DNA from: Sulfuricurvum sp.
GTDB taxonomy: Bacteria; Campylobacterota; Campylobacteria; Campylobacterales; Sulfurimonadaceae
Direction of reading: 5' to 3'
NCBI GenBank assembly: GCA_024637295.1
Contig: JAGXFL010000013.1
Coordinates: 124,001 to 188,000 of the forward strand
Length of the DNA: 64,000 nt
The position numbers and the translations under genes were made by a program. Positions 52,300 through 61,299 of this stretch are shown piece by piece. The notes under the pieces were generated by a model. It ran no database searches. It was not told the origin of the DNA and worked only from the letters and a program-made list of their open reading frames with translations. How positions within the stretch are numbered: the stretch's first letter is position 1; each line of letters begins with the position of its first letter.

Positions 52300-54804
52300 G
52301 TGAAATCAAATAGACTTTATTATGCTTTTGCATTTTTGTTTTACATGCTATGTATGTCTATCTATGTTATTGTCAATTATCAAAATGCAAAACAAACTAT
52401 GTTAAGTGAAATTGATGCCAAACTAATACAAAGTGCACTGCGTATACCAACAGTCCTTCCTGCTAATTTTCATCATGCTGGTATGGGCAAAAATGATGTT
52501 TCCATACAGCAAGACATGGATAATATTAAAAGACTTTCGGTTCAGGCAAAACTCTCAGGCGTCGAATACATCTATTCGTGCATTAAACAAGGTGATGATG
52601 TCGTCTTTACCTCCAGCAGCGCAACGGATAAAGAACTTAAAAACAATGAAAATTTATCGTATTATTTTGATGTCTATGATGATGCAAGTGAGGAGTTACG
52701 TGCTGCTTTTGTGAATAAGAAAATGGTTTTTGAAGAATATACGGATAAATGGGGGCATTTAAGATCAGTTTTCATCCCTCAAGTCAGTAATGACGGGACA
52801 TTCTATCTTGTTGGAGCGGATGTTAAGATTGATTTTATTCAGGATAGACTAAACGAGATACTCAAAAAATCTCTAATTGAAATTACTTTTTTTATCGTCA
52901 TTCTTATTCCTCTATTTGCTGCTTATTACAATGATAATAGTCGTATTAAAAACATATTGAAACTAAAGGTGAAAAGACGTACAAAGCAGCTTAAAGCCCT
53001 TTTGGATCATGCTGATCAGGGATTTCTCTCTTTTTCAAAAAATATGAGTGTCCATTCTGAATATTCGGAAAAGTGTAATGTACTCTTTGCAAAAGAGGTA
53101 GCTGGTGAACATATTGCCGATCTATTATTTGGTGAAAATGAAAAACAAAAATGGACGTTTATAGAAAATATTCAGCCTTTATTCGGGGATAAAGATGAAC
53201 TTCGAGTAGAAACTATTTTGTCATTATTGCCAAATGAAGTTACCCTCAATAAAAAAATCATTACTGTCGAGTACCGAAGAATAGGCAAAGAAACTTTTAT
53301 GCTCATACTTACCGATGTAACCGAAAACAAAGCGCTAGAAAAAAGTGTGGAAATTGAAAAAAGCAAATTACAGATGGTGGTATCAGCAGTAGGAAATAGC
53401 AGTGAACTTTTTGAACTGCTGGATGAGTATTCACAGTTTATGCGTACCCGACTTGAATGGGTTAAAAAAGAGGAAATAGCAGTTGACAATATAACGGATA
53501 TTTATCGAGAAATTCATACTTACAAAGGGCTATTTGCGCAAAAAGACTTTATTATGACCCCTTTGGGACTGCATAAGCTCGAAGAAAAACTCTCAATGCT
53601 GTTGGAAGAGAATCCGCCAAGTAATGAAGCATTGTTGAATCTTCTTGAAAAAGTGGAACTAGAAAACTGGTTAGAACGAGATTTATCGATACTCAAACGG
53701 GTATTGGGAGAGACATTCTTTGATCAAAAAACGAGAGACTTCTTTGAGACAAAATCTTTGTTTGAAAAACTCTCATCGTATGGCAAGCTCGTTGAAAAAC
53801 TTGCGCAAAAATTAGACAAACATCTGTATCCGTTACAGATCACATGCGATAAAGACATAGTGTTGGATGATGCGCATAAGCCTTTTATTAAATCATTGGT
53901 CCATCTGTTTCGAAACTGTGTTGATCACGGGATAGAGATGTCCGAAGAGCGTATGATGATGGGTAAGGATGAAATAGGAACCATCAGTTGTTCCGTGGCA
54001 GTCGGTGAGGATGGATGGGAAATATGCATTCACGATGACGGGAGGGGAATCAATACCGATCAAGTGGCCAATATCGCCATCTCCAAAGGGATACTGACGC
54101 AAGATGAAGTGGATGCGATGAGCTCAGAGGAGATCAATTCGCTTATATTCTCTGATAATTTTTCGACAAAAGAAGCGATCACTAATCTATCCGGACGAGG
54201 GGTAGGTCTTAGCGCTCTTAAATATGAGTTGGAAGCTGTAGGCGGTACGTTGAATATTACAAGTGTTGAGGGAGAAGGGGTGAGTTTCACTTTCTTTATC
54301 CCCAATGCACAACAAAAGGGGGAGAAGACTCTTCACGAATGCCAAGCAATATTAACGCAGATCGCTGTGCGAAGCTGTTCTTTTTTAAATGAGGATATGG
54401 GCTTTGAGTGTGTATCAAAAGAGTTTGATATTCTTACGGTATCAAAACTGCCTGCTTATCCTTATATGGTTGAGATAAAGATCAGCGGTTCGGTCAATTA
54501 TAAGTTTATAATGAGTTTTGAGGCGAATGCCCTGGAAGAGGTGGCGAAATTCTTTATTGTTGATGCACAGGGAGAAGGGGCTTATGAATTCATGAAGGAG
54601 CAAGTTGCATGTGAAGTCGCCAATACCGTCTTGGGTAATGCAATAACACAGTTTCCAAACAAAGGTGAAGGCATTGTGATCACACCACCGTATATGATCG
54701 GAATAAACAATGCCCAGATCAAAAACAAAGGTGCAACTATTTGTACCACTGAAATTAAAACTGCAAGTGGCATAGTCATGCTCGCTTTGTTAGCGAAGAT
54801 GTAA
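52300..54804 (+). CDS. Membrane CheA-like kinase with HPt and CheX-like C-terminus
   Basis: 834 residues from a GTG. Two membrane helices (about 5-25 and 190-210) enclose a periplasmic sensor. A PAS-like part follows (about 235-345). The HPt-like segment DIYREIHTYKGLFAQ puts the phospho-His at about 406. The ATPase domain has the CheA-type N-box HLFRNCVDHGIE, the G1 box HDDGRGINTDQ and GRGVGLSALKYELEAVGG. The last 150 residues (from ALTQIAVRSCSF) look like the CheX phosphatase-type domain, which binds receivers. No CheW-like domain is seen. A receiver gene follows 15 bases later and is the probable partner. Confidence 0.85.
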   Translation: MKSNRLYYAFAFLFYMLCMSIYVIVNYQNAKQTMLSEIDAKLIQSALRIPTVLPANFHHAGMGKNDVSIQQDMDNIKRLSVQAKLSGVEYIYSCIKQGDDVVFTSSSATDKELKNNENLSYYFDVYDDASEELRAAFVNKKMVFEEYTDKWGHLRSVFIPQVSNDGTFYLVGADVKIDFIQDRLNEILKKSLIEITFFIVILIPLFAAYYNDNSRIKNILKLKVKRRTKQLKALLDHADQGFLSFSKNMSVHSEYSEKCNVLFAKEVAGEHIADLLFGENEKQKWTFIENIQPLFGDKDELRVETILSLLPNEVTLNKKIITVEYRRIGKETFMLILTDVTENKALEKSVEIEKSKLQMVVSAVGNSSELFELLDEYSQFMRTRLEWVKKEEIAVDNITDIYREIHTYKGLFAQKDFIMTPLGLHKLEEKLSMLLEENPPSNEALLNLLEKVELENWLERDLSILKRVLGETFFDQKTRDFFETKSLFEKLSSYGKLVEKLAQKLDKHLYPLQITCDKDIVLDDAHKPFIKSLVHLFRNCVDHGIEMSEERMMMGKDEIGTISCSVAVGEDGWEICIHDDGRGINTDQVANIAISKGILTQDEVDAMSSEEINSLIFSDNFSTKEAITNLSGRGVGLSALKYELEAVGGTLNITSVEGEGVSFTFFIPNAQQKGEKTLHECQAILTQIAVRSCSFLNEDMGFECVSKEFDILTVSKLPAYPYMVEIKISGSVNYKFIMSFEANALEEVAKFFIVDAQGEGAYEFMKEQVACEVANTVLGNAITQFPNKGEGIVITPPYMIGINNAQIKNKGATICTTEIKTASGIVMLALLAKM

Positions 54805-54819
54805 AATGAAGGATAGAAG

Positions 54820-55287
54820 ATGTTAAAAATTTTGGTTGTAGATGATTCGTTGATCATCAGAAGAAACATAGCCAGAATGCTAGAACGTATGAATCATGAA
54901 GTTGTGGCAGAAGCTAAAAATGGTAACGAAGCGATAGTTTGTTTTAGCAAATACAATCCCGATCTGATGACTATGGACATAACGATGCCCGATATGGATG
55001 GTGTCGAAGCTGTCAAGGGGATAAAAAAGAAAAATGCTGATGCTAAGATCATCATGGTCACTTCTCATGGACAAGAAGCGATGGTAATAGCCGCGATAAA
55101 AGCCGGAGCAAGCGGTTACGTTCTAAAACCGGTCACCGCTGAAAAATTAAGCAAGGCAATTCAAAAAATATTTCCTACCGGTCGAGCGGTGGGAAAAGAA
55201 ATATTATCAGAGGATGAAGATGCCATCCCTCATCACAACGATAACGAAGATGACTGGCTGCAAGATTTAGATCACGTGGAAATTTAA
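54820..55287 (+). CDS. CheY-like response regulator
   Basis: 155 residues. Receiver domain about 1-120: VVDDSLII, phosphoacceptor in DLMTMDITMPDMDG, the Thr in IIMVTSHGQE and Lys in YVLKPVTAEKL. A short acidic tail (DEDAIPHHNDNEDDWLQDL) replaces an output domain. It is the partner of the kinase 15 bases upstream, so the pair could control motility or another protein target. Confidence 0.92.
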   Translation: MLKILVVDDSLIIRRNIARMLERMNHEVVAEAKNGNEAIVCFSKYNPDLMTMDITMPDMDGVEAVKGIKKKNADAKIIMVTSHGQEAMVIAAIKAGASGYVLKPVTAEKLSKAIQKIFPTGRAVGKEILSEDEDAIPHHNDNEDDWLQDLDHVEI

Positions 55288-55310
55288 AAAATCAAAGCCT
55301 CATCTTCGGA

Positions 55311-56063
55311 TTAAAACTCCCACACCAAACTGGTCAAAAGTGTCGTGTCTCTTTTTTCAACACCAATGGGAGGAGCACTGTCGTACACATATTTAGCGGT
55401 AAAACTCAAACCTACTTGTTTATAAATCGGAATATTTAATTCAAACGTCTGCAAGAAAATATAATCAGCAGCATCGGTAAACTGCGGCTGATAATATCCG
55501 ACATAGCTTAGTTTTGAAGCGGTCAGAAATTTTTCGGTATATGCGACATAGCTGTTGATGCGAGTGTTGTTCTCATTGGGATTGAGCTGTGTATTGGTAT
55601 AGGTGATTTTTTCAACCAAACCGCCAAATCCAGCGTATCCTTTTCCCCATTCATCCGAATTAAAAAAACGCCACCGTATTCCAACTCCGGCGAGGGATCG
55701 GGTATTAATACCTCTGAATTGGTCTTGTTCTGCTTGGATAAAAGCTTCACTGCACCAGTCATTTTCATACAGAGCATGTATATAGCGGATATGTGCATAG
55801 GTTTTATCTTCATTTTTGACACCTTTCGAGGTGCCATAGTTATAGGTAAGTGTTCCCCATGCGAGATAATCAGTCCCTTGATCGTACTGTGCACGTAGCC
55901 CCACGGCATAATCATCTTTTTGGGTGTTTCCGCTTTTGGAACTCAATGATCCCGAAACGTTTCCGCTAACTCCGGGCTTAGACCCAATATCTACGGGGGC
56001 GATGCTCACTATAGCAAACAATGAAGTGGAGCATAAAATAAGAAGGAGGAAGAAAATAGGCAA
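55311..56063 (-). CDS. DUF481-family outer-membrane protein
   Basis: About 250 residues from a TTG start with AAGGA upstream. A signal peptide (FFLLLILCSTSLFAIVSIA) precedes a Gly/Ser-rich stretch and alternating Tyr/aromatic strands ending LLTSLVWEF, with a C-terminal Phe as in outer-membrane barrels. This matches DUF481 proteins, seen as salt-stress or other porin-like proteins; the family role is not established. A TGCTATAAT -10 lies upstream. Confidence 0.82.
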   Translation of the reverse strand: MPIFFLLLILCSTSLFAIVSIAPVDIGSKPGVSGNVSGSLSSKSGNTQKDDYAVGLRAQYDQGTDYLAWGTLTYNYGTSKGVKNEDKTYAHIRYIHALYENDWCSEAFIQAEQDQFRGINTRSLAGVGIRWRFFNSDEWGKGYAGFGGLVEKITYTNTQLNPNENNTRINSYVAYTEKFLTASKLSYVGYYQPQFTDAADYIFLQTFELNIPIYKQVGLSFTAKYVYDSAPPIGVEKRDTTLLTSLVWEF

Positions 56064-56091
56064 AAGAGTCCTTTGATAAAGTAGTAAGCGA

Positions 56092-56097
56092 ATTATA
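56092..56097 (-). promoter_or_regulatory. -10 box of the DUF481 gene
   Basis: The minus strand reads TGCTATAAT, an extended -10, about 30 bases upstream of the TTG start at 56063. It overlaps the stop codon of the integrase fragment next to it. Confidence 0.6.
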
Positions 56098-56404
56098 GCA
56101 AGCTAAAAATGTCAAGCTGTTTGAGTGTTTTACGTTTGAACGAGGGATCGATGCCTATGGCAATATCGGCATGATGTTGCTCGCACAGAGTACGTGCTTG
56201 GCTAAGTGACATAGCGGGATATGTTCCCAAGGTGACACTGCGTTCTATGTCATTAAATAGATATTTCAAACGCCAGAGCTTCCCGCCCGTTGTTTTGATC
56301 AGTAGATACAGCCCATTCTTATCGATGAGTTTGTAATTGCTATGTGAGGGTTTGGCATTATCGATATCGGCATCGGTCAGTGCATGTGCGGGTTCTTTAT
56401 ACAT
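56093..56404 (-). pseudogene. Solo N-terminal arm domain of a P4-type integrase
   Basis: 103 residues covering only the DUF4102 arm-binding domain: LIDKNGLYLLIKTTGGKLWRLKY and SVTLGTYPAMSLSQARTLCEQ. Full P4-type integrases have about 400 residues, so the core-binding and catalytic domains are missing. It is probably a remnant of an integrated element. The tRNA-Phe-linked fragment at 58630-58731 has the related segment TTIGTYPTVSLKDAREK, but the two are not identical. A functional solo protein cannot be ruled out. Confidence 0.7.
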
Positions 56405-56524
56405 AGGTCATAGCATATCGAAAGTACGGATATTTCTTCTTAATAAATCACATCAAAAAGTTAATCCTATCATTAGTTTAAAAGTTATAGACTAACAAAG
56501 GGAAGAAAAAACTGGAGGTGTATC

Positions 56525-56827
56525 ATGCAAGTGAGTTCCTATCTATTTCAAAGTCCTTATCCTCAATCGGTTCAAGTGGGTCGTCCCGATCCGGTAGAAG
56601 AACAAAAAAAAGCGGCCGAAGAAGAGTCGGCTAAAGCCAAAGAGAATACCACGGAGCAAAAGAGTACCGAGTCCAAGAGTGATTCGACACAGATCAGCGT
56701 CCAATCATCCACGATGTATCAAAACGACATCAGTACTAAAAGCACATCCGAGGCGGTCAATACATTGATTTCCGCAGCCAAAGATGCTAACCGAGCTGAA
56801 AAGATTAGTGCGTATACGTCAATATAA
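56525..56827 (+). CDS. Small Ser/Lys/Glu-rich protein, unknown
   Basis: 100 residues, highly polar and probably disordered: Lys/Glu-rich in the middle (EEQKKAAEEESAKAKENT), Ser/Thr-rich after it. A strong GGAGG lies 6 bases before the ATG, which supports translation. No signal peptide and no family recognised. It stands alone between the integrase fragment and dgkA. Confidence 0.6.
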   Translation: MQVSSYLFQSPYPQSVQVGRPDPVEEQKKAAEEESAKAKENTTEQKSTESKSDSTQISVQSSTMYQNDISTKSTSEAVNTLISAAKDANRAEKISAYTSI

Positions 56828-56846
56828 TAAAACTGACGCGATTTTA

Positions 56847-57239
56847 TTATAGGTGTAAAAAAGGCCTGAATACCTCGATAACTTCCAAAGTCAGAACCAT
56901 TAACCATACAAAAATAGCAATCCCCGTAGCGGCGGCGGCAATGTCTTTGATAATGCGAATCTTTTCGTTATAACGTGTTTCCATGAAGTCACAGATCGCT
57001 TCAATCGCCGTATTGAACAATTCCGCAGTGAGCATCACTCCCGTAGAGAGGATGATCAAAGAGGCATCAATCCACGCATTAAAGATGACAACCGGTATGA
57101 GGATCGCAACCGATACGACAATCTTGTACATAACGCTGAAATCATACAGCACCGCAAAGCGCAAACCCGAAAGGATAATTTTAAATTTGCGCAGAGGATG
57201 GTATCCATGCTCACCTGTTTCTAAAAATTTGTTTTTCAT
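56847..57239 (-). CDS. dgkA: Diacylglycerol kinase
   Basis: About 130 residues from ATG 57239, preceded by AGGAG. It phosphorylates diacylglycerol at the inner membrane. Three membrane helices and the family motif AELFNTAIEAICDFMET with the catalytic Glu and Asn are visible. The ATG overlaps the TGA of the PAP2 gene upstream (ATGA), so the two are translationally coupled; together they could cycle lipid phosphates. Confidence 0.93.
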   Translation of the reverse strand: MKNKFLETGEHGYHPLRKFKIILSGLRFAVLYDFSVMYKIVVSVAILIPVVIFNAWIDASLIILSTGVMLTAELFNTAIEAICDFMETRYNEKIRIIKDIAAAATGIAIFVWLMVLTLEVIEVFRPFLHL

Positions 57240-57877
57240 GTTAATGCTCCTGATTTTACACTCCATACAGCGATACAGCTCCATATAATCGCGATCAAAC
57301 CCCCTGCGAGAACGTCGCTTGGATAATGCACTTGCAAATACATACGCGAGGCAGTGACTCCCAGCGCAATGAATATGAGAGTTCCGCCCAGCACATTGCC
57401 AAGCAGTGCATGGCTATGATAAACAATCAGCCACAGCAAGAGGGTAAAAGCGACAATCTGAGCGGTATGGGCACTGGGGAACGAGGGGTCGATGGGCAGT
57501 TCATTGATGGTGGGAAAAAAATGGGGGCGTTTTCGATCGAGTTCATATTTGAGTGCATAGGTCGTTAAAACCGAACCCCAAAATCCAATACCCAAAACTT
57601 TTTCAAAGTGTTCAAAATGCTGTGACAGCAGCAGTGTCAGGATAATATAAAGAGGCAAAAGTATCCACAAAGACCCAAGCCATGTAATGGCAGAAAAGAA
57701 ATGATCTAATGTCGGATTTTTCATCTTGTGAAACCAATGCAGGACGGTTTGGTCAAACTGCGCCAGATACCCATTGCGCATAAAAAGAATCAAGAGGATC
57801 AAAGCTCCCACAGCGAGGGCAAGAACAATGCTAAGAACCCAACGTTCATCAGGCGTAATTTTTTCACTAAACTGCAT
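57236..57877 (-). CDS. PAP2-family phosphatase (lipid phosphatase-like)
   Basis: 213 residues from the ATG at 57877. The frame runs upstream into a HTH fragment as far as 58219, but that extension crosses an att-like repeat and is judged accidental. Six membrane helices and the three PAP2 motifs KYELDRKRP, PSAHT and SRMYLQVHYPSDVLAG are present. The substrate may be a phospholipid phosphate or undecaprenyl pyrophosphate. It is coupled to dgkA. Confidence 0.9.
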   Translation of the reverse strand: MQFSEKITPDERWVLSIVLALAVGALILLILFMRNGYLAQFDQTVLHWFHKMKNPTLDHFFSAITWLGSLWILLPLYIILTLLLSQHFEHFEKVLGIGFWGSVLTTYALKYELDRKRPHFFPTINELPIDPSFPSAHTAQIVAFTLLLWLIVYHSHALLGNVLGGTLIFIALGVTASRMYLQVHYPSDVLAGGLIAIIWSCIAVWSVKSGALT

Positions 57878-58219
57878 CGTAAACCTTATCTGGGTATATG
57901 AATTTAATGCACATAGTTTAGCGGAATTTTTATTGATTGATTTAGAGTGTATTAAAGGGGATTGAATTGTAAGGTGGTGGTAATTCGGCAACCATGAAAC
58001 GCCGTAACGTCTCCCATCGGATGCACAGACACTTTTACCATGGAGTAAATCCCGTAAAAATCGACGCATTACAGAGCGTTTGTGATAAATACCCATTATG
58101 ATGCTCTCTGAAATCTTTATGGGTATGATTTTCCCTTGGTGGCTAAAAAGCCACAACGTAGATTTTGCAACGCCCAAAAACTTGGACGCTTCATTGACTC
58201 TTAAATATTGCTCTTGCAT
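57878..58219 (-). pseudogene. AlpA/excisionase-like HTH fragment
   Basis: The first 35 codons read YLRVNEASKFLGVAKSTLWLFSHQGKI-type HTH (AlpA family), like small phage regulators of integration genes. After IKISES the similarity ends and the remaining codons (MGIYHKRSVMRRFLRDLLHG...) look like out-of-frame or unrelated sequence; the frame then enters PAP2 by chance. It lies inside the att-like repeat pair (57937-58818), so it is probably a decayed gene of the lost element. Confidence 0.6.
57937..57980 (-). repeat. Distal copy of 44-bp tRNA-Phe-linked repeat (att-like)
   Basis: Matches 58775-58818 at 43 of 44 positions (difference at 57946/58784). It includes the CCACCA end of tRNA-Phe and the 38 bases downstream of the tRNA. 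The sequence beyond it (TAATTCGG, then CAACC) still resembles the tRNA 3' half with deletions. This is probably an att site left by an old integration. Confidence 0.75.
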
Positions 58220-58629
58220 TGTTAATGCTCCTAAAAAATGTAGCTGATTGAATAGGAATGAGAGATAAGAGGGTATTGACTTGTAACATTTCGTTTATAA
58301 CTTTTTAAGTTTCGAACGGTTATAGTGTCAGTGTATTTTTATAACCTTTTAAATAAAGGGTTATTCCTCAAATAACAATAACCACGGTCGCCAAACTTTA
58401 GGTTATTGTTATTTCTCCGCATTGATATAAACCAAGCTCGACAAAAATTATACGTAATTTATCATTAATAGAACGCACTAAACTACTTTAGTCCCTATTT
58501 ATAGGTGTTTCACGGCATTATAAAAATATTTCACGCTCTGAAATTTAATCAAAATCGCTTTTTTCTTTGCTTTAATGAGATAAAAAACTGTAAATGCAAC
58601 ACAAGAAAATCACATCCCTTTTTTAATCA
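58220..58629. other. Non-coding gap with dyads and repeated GGTTAT
   Basis: No gene seen. GGTTAT or its complement occurs at least five times around 58318-58413, including a 13-bp perfect inverted repeat AATAACAATAACC / GGTTATTGTTATT (58371-58383 and 58401-58413) around a 17-base spacer. This looks like a binding-site cluster, possibly from the lost element. The rest is AT-rich without structure that I can name. Confidence 0.5.
58371..58413. repeat. 13-bp perfect inverted repeat
   Basis: Arms AATAACAATAACC (58371-58383) and GGTTATTGTTATT (58401-58413) are perfectly complementary over 13 bases, with a GC-containing 17-base spacer. Candidate operator or replication-protein site. Confidence 0.75.
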
Positions 58630-58731
58630 CTTTGTTATTTTCTCTCTTGCATCTTTGAGAGATACGGTGGGATAAGTTCCTATTGTGGTTTGCGTAGGCT
58701 TCGAGTTGATCGTGTAAGTGCGTATTAGACG
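58630..58731 (-). pseudogene. Integrase remnant beside tRNA-Phe
   Basis: About 34 codons between in-frame stops read RLIRTYTINSKPTQTTIGTYP then TVSLKDAREKITK. The segment TIGTYPTVSLKDARE is the hallmark of the DUF4102 arm domain of P4-type integrases (consensus like LGTYPAVSLAEAR). The rest of the gene is missing. It lies on the tRNA side of the repeat pair, the usual place for the integrase of a tRNA-inserted element. Confidence 0.7.
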
Positions 58732-58774
58732 CTAAATAGTGAGTAAAGTGCTTGTTTTTTGGGGTTTATGTTGT

Positions 58775-58818
58775 TTGATTTAGACTGTATTAAAGGGGAT
58801 TGAATTGTAAGGTGGTGG
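58775..58818 (-). repeat. tRNA-proximal copy of 44-bp repeat (att-like)
   Basis: 43 of 44 bases match 57937-57980. It overlaps the last 6 bases of tRNA-Phe and continues downstream. With the distal copy it brackets about 840 bases holding the HTH and integrase fragments. Confidence 0.75.
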
Positions 58819-58888
58819 CTAATCTCGGAATCGAACCAAGGACACGCAGATTTTCAGTCTACTGCTCTACCGACTGAGCTAATTAGCC
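58813..58888 (-). tRNA. tRNA-Phe(GAA)
   Basis: 76 nt with CCA encoded. Acceptor GGCTAAT/ATTAGCC, anticodon loop CTGAAAA gives GAA, T loop TTCGATT. It is intact and is the insertion site of the decayed element. Confidence 0.95.
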
Positions 58889-58941
58889 ACATTTTGTGGA
58901 CTGCAATTATAGCCATGGAAGCTTAAAAATAAGCTTAAAGG

Positions 58942-60150
58942 CTATTTTATTGCTGACACAAGTTCTTTGAAGAGATTACCGCGTTGGGCATACGAGGTAA
59001 ATTGGTCAAGACTCGCTGCAGCAGGTGATAGCATCGCAATGCTATGACGCGTATGTTTCTTGTTGATCTGCTCAACTGCCACGTCGAGAGTATGACACAG
59101 AGTGCATGGAATATCATATTGCTGACAAAGAGCCTCTAGACGCAAAGCATTCGCCCCGATGGCATAGACACTGACATCGTATTTTTTAAGAGGAGCGAAT
59201 AGCTCTTCGAGTTCTACACCCTTATCATCACCCCCTAGAACCAGATGAATCGGAATATCTCCATAGGTACGGCATGCCGCAAGCGTTGCGTCGATATTGG
59301 TCGCTTTTGAGTCGTTGATCCAGAGGCGGTTACGGGCATCACGAAACTCCTCTTGACGGTGAGGGTCGAGGATAAAGGCGTTGAGTTTGTCATAGTCACA
59401 GCGATCATAAAGAATCTTATCGATTCCCATCGCGATCATCGCATCCATCAAAAATGCCCCTTTAAATTTGATCTTTGAGGCATCAAATCCAAAGTAACGA
59501 GCGAGATCTTTTTCATTTTCATAGACGATCTTAAAGCCTTTGGTTGGAGCATCGGCAAACATCTTAGGCAGGATGATCGCTTCTCCCTCTTTCATCGTAG
59601 AGAGGGGTTTGAGTTTTGCCTCATAGTAGGCCTCCATACTGCCATGCCAGCTGACATGGTCAGGTGTTACAGGCAAAAGGGCATAAATATTAGGAGAGGC
59701 AATATTATTGTAGTGCATACTAAAGGAGCTGGTCTCTAAAATCCAGATGGGTGCTTCTTGAGACATTAAGGCTAAGGGCGTTCCGATATTGCCACCGCTA
59801 ATCGCTCCTTTGTCCGCAAGGAGATGCTCAACCATTTGGGTCGTCGTCGTCTTGCCGTTAGTACCGCTTATCCAGATTGAAAAAGGCATCGTCGGGGCAA
59901 AAAAATCGTATTCGCTGATGAGATGGGATGCTTGTTGAATCAGTGGGTGAAATGGGGGAAACCCCGGTGATGGGATTTCATGCGTAAAGAGGCGCGTATC
60001 AAATTCGCTGATGGGTTTGAGTTTGTTTCCCTCTTCATCGCTAAACGGTTTGGTCACTTTGTCGTCAAAAAAAGTACACGGCCCGTATGCTTTGGCAATG
60101 GCGCGTGTCGTTAGTCCGTACCCGAAACAGGCAATGTTAGAGCGTTGCAT
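58942..60150 (-). CDS. murD: UDP-N-acetylmuramoyl-L-alanine:D-glutamate ligase
   Basis: 402 residues, a little shorter than E. coli MurD (about 438). It adds D-Glu to UDP-MurNAc-L-Ala in peptidoglycan synthesis. The ATP-binding loop WISGTNGKTTTTQMVEHLL, the central GNIGTPL and the C-terminal LWINDSKATNIDATLAA and HLVLGGDDKG match the Mur ligase family. It lies immediately downstream of mraY, as in most dcw clusters. Confidence 0.96.
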   Translation of the reverse strand: MQRSNIACFGYGLTTRAIAKAYGPCTFFDDKVTKPFSDEEGNKLKPISEFDTRLFTHEIPSPGFPPFHPLIQQASHLISEYDFFAPTMPFSIWISGTNGKTTTTQMVEHLLADKGAISGGNIGTPLALMSQEAPIWILETSSFSMHYNNIASPNIYALLPVTPDHVSWHGSMEAYYEAKLKPLSTMKEGEAIILPKMFADAPTKGFKIVYENEKDLARYFGFDASKIKFKGAFLMDAMIAMGIDKILYDRCDYDKLNAFILDPHRQEEFRDARNRLWINDSKATNIDATLAACRTYGDIPIHLVLGGDDKGVELEELFAPLKKYDVSVYAIGANALRLEALCQQYDIPCTLCHTLDVAVEQINKKHTRHSIAMLSPAAASLDQFTSYAQRGNLFKELVSAIK

Positions 60151-61209
60151 TTAACGGATCTTTAGGGTGATGATGGCAAGTATATTGGATAGCAAAGCGA
60201 TAATCCAAAAACGGACAATAATCTTATTCTCTGCCCATTGTTTCAATTCAAAGTGATGATGGATCGGAGCCATCAAAAAGACCCGCTTTTGGCGAAGTTT
60301 GAAACTTCCAACTTGGATGATGACCGAAATGGTTTCAATAACAAAGATAAGTCCGATGAGGATAAGAAGAATCTCATTTTTACTGATAATGGCCATATAA
60401 GCGATGAAAGCACCCAGTGTTAATGATCCGCTATCACCCATAAACACTTGTGCCGGATGACAGTTAAACCATAGAAATCCAAGCAGTGATCCTATGAGAG
60501 CCGCTGCGATGATGACCACTTCCCCTGCCGGAATCTTTGGCATAAGGAGATAGTGCGCGAGTGCGGCATTACCGACGATGTAGACAATCACACTGAGTGA
60601 AAGGAGGGCAAAGATAGAAGGAACCGTTGCAAGCCCATCCAATCCATCGGTCAAATTGACAGCATTGGATGTGGCAATAAAGACAAGCACCCAAAAAAGA
60701 ATGCTAAATTCACCCATGTTAAACAGGCTTGTTTTGAGAAACGGAACATAAAACCCCGTATCAAGCTTCGCAACCGTAATGAGAAAAATACCGATTCCCA
60801 GACCAAAAAGGAGCTGTAAGAACATTTTGGAACGGGCGCTGAGACCAGCTAGATTGTTAGCTCCGCGAATTTTTCCCCAGTCATCGGTAAATCCGATATA
60901 GGCATAAAAAATGAGGGTTAAAAGACCGCCGATGACATATGCATTCGTAATATTAACGGTGAGTAATGAAGCAACAATCGTTGAAAAGATAAAGACTATA
61001 CCCCCCATAGTAGGGGTTTTAGCTTTGCCTTGATGTGCACTGACGTATTCGTTAATGGGTTGAACCCGACTTGATTTTTGAGCCCAGGCAATAAAGCGAG
61101 GCATAAGAAAAAGGGTCATAAAAAGACCGATAAAAAACGCTATACCTGCTCGCAGGGTAATGTACTGAAACAAGTTGATGCCGAACGTTGTGTATAACCA
61201 ATGCAACAT
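60151..61209 (-). CDS. mraY: Phospho-N-acetylmuramoyl-pentapeptide transferase
   Basis: 352 residues from the ATG at 61209, chosen over the upstream longer frame. It attaches the muropeptide to undecaprenyl phosphate, forming lipid I. About 10 membrane helices; the motifs [27 protein letters not shown] and [11 protein letters not shown], and the terminal HHHFEL are all present. It is cotranscribed with murD (1-base gap). Confidence 0.96.
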   Translation of the reverse strand: MLHWLYTTFGINLFQYITLRAGIAFFIGLFMTLFLMPRFIAWAQKSSRVQPINEYVSAHQGKAKTPTMGGIVFIFSTIVASLLTVNITNAYVIGGLLTLIFYAYIGFTDDWGKIRGANNLAGLSARSKMFLQLLFGLGIGIFLITVAKLDTGFYVPFLKTSLFNMGEFSILFWVLVFIATSNAVNLTDGLDGLATVPSIFALLSLSVIVYIVGNAALAHYLLMPKIPAGEVVIIAAALIGSLLGFLWFNCHPAQVFMGDSGSLTLGAFIAYMAIISKNEILLILIGLIFVIETISVIIQVGSFKLRQKRVFLMAPIHHHFELKQWAENKIIVRFWIIALLSNILAIITLKIR

Positions 61210-61299
61210 ATATAAGACTCTTTGTGTTCGGGATGTAAAGCAATGCAAAGTGATATTTTAATATAATCGGCAAAAAGTTTGATTAATCAAGGAGAAGTT

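Noticed and set aside
57236-58219. A fusion of an AlpA-type HTH to a PAP2 phosphatase
   Set aside because: The frame is open by chance through the 44-bp repeat; similarity to AlpA ends before the repeat and PAP2 has its own ATG at 57877 with normal length.
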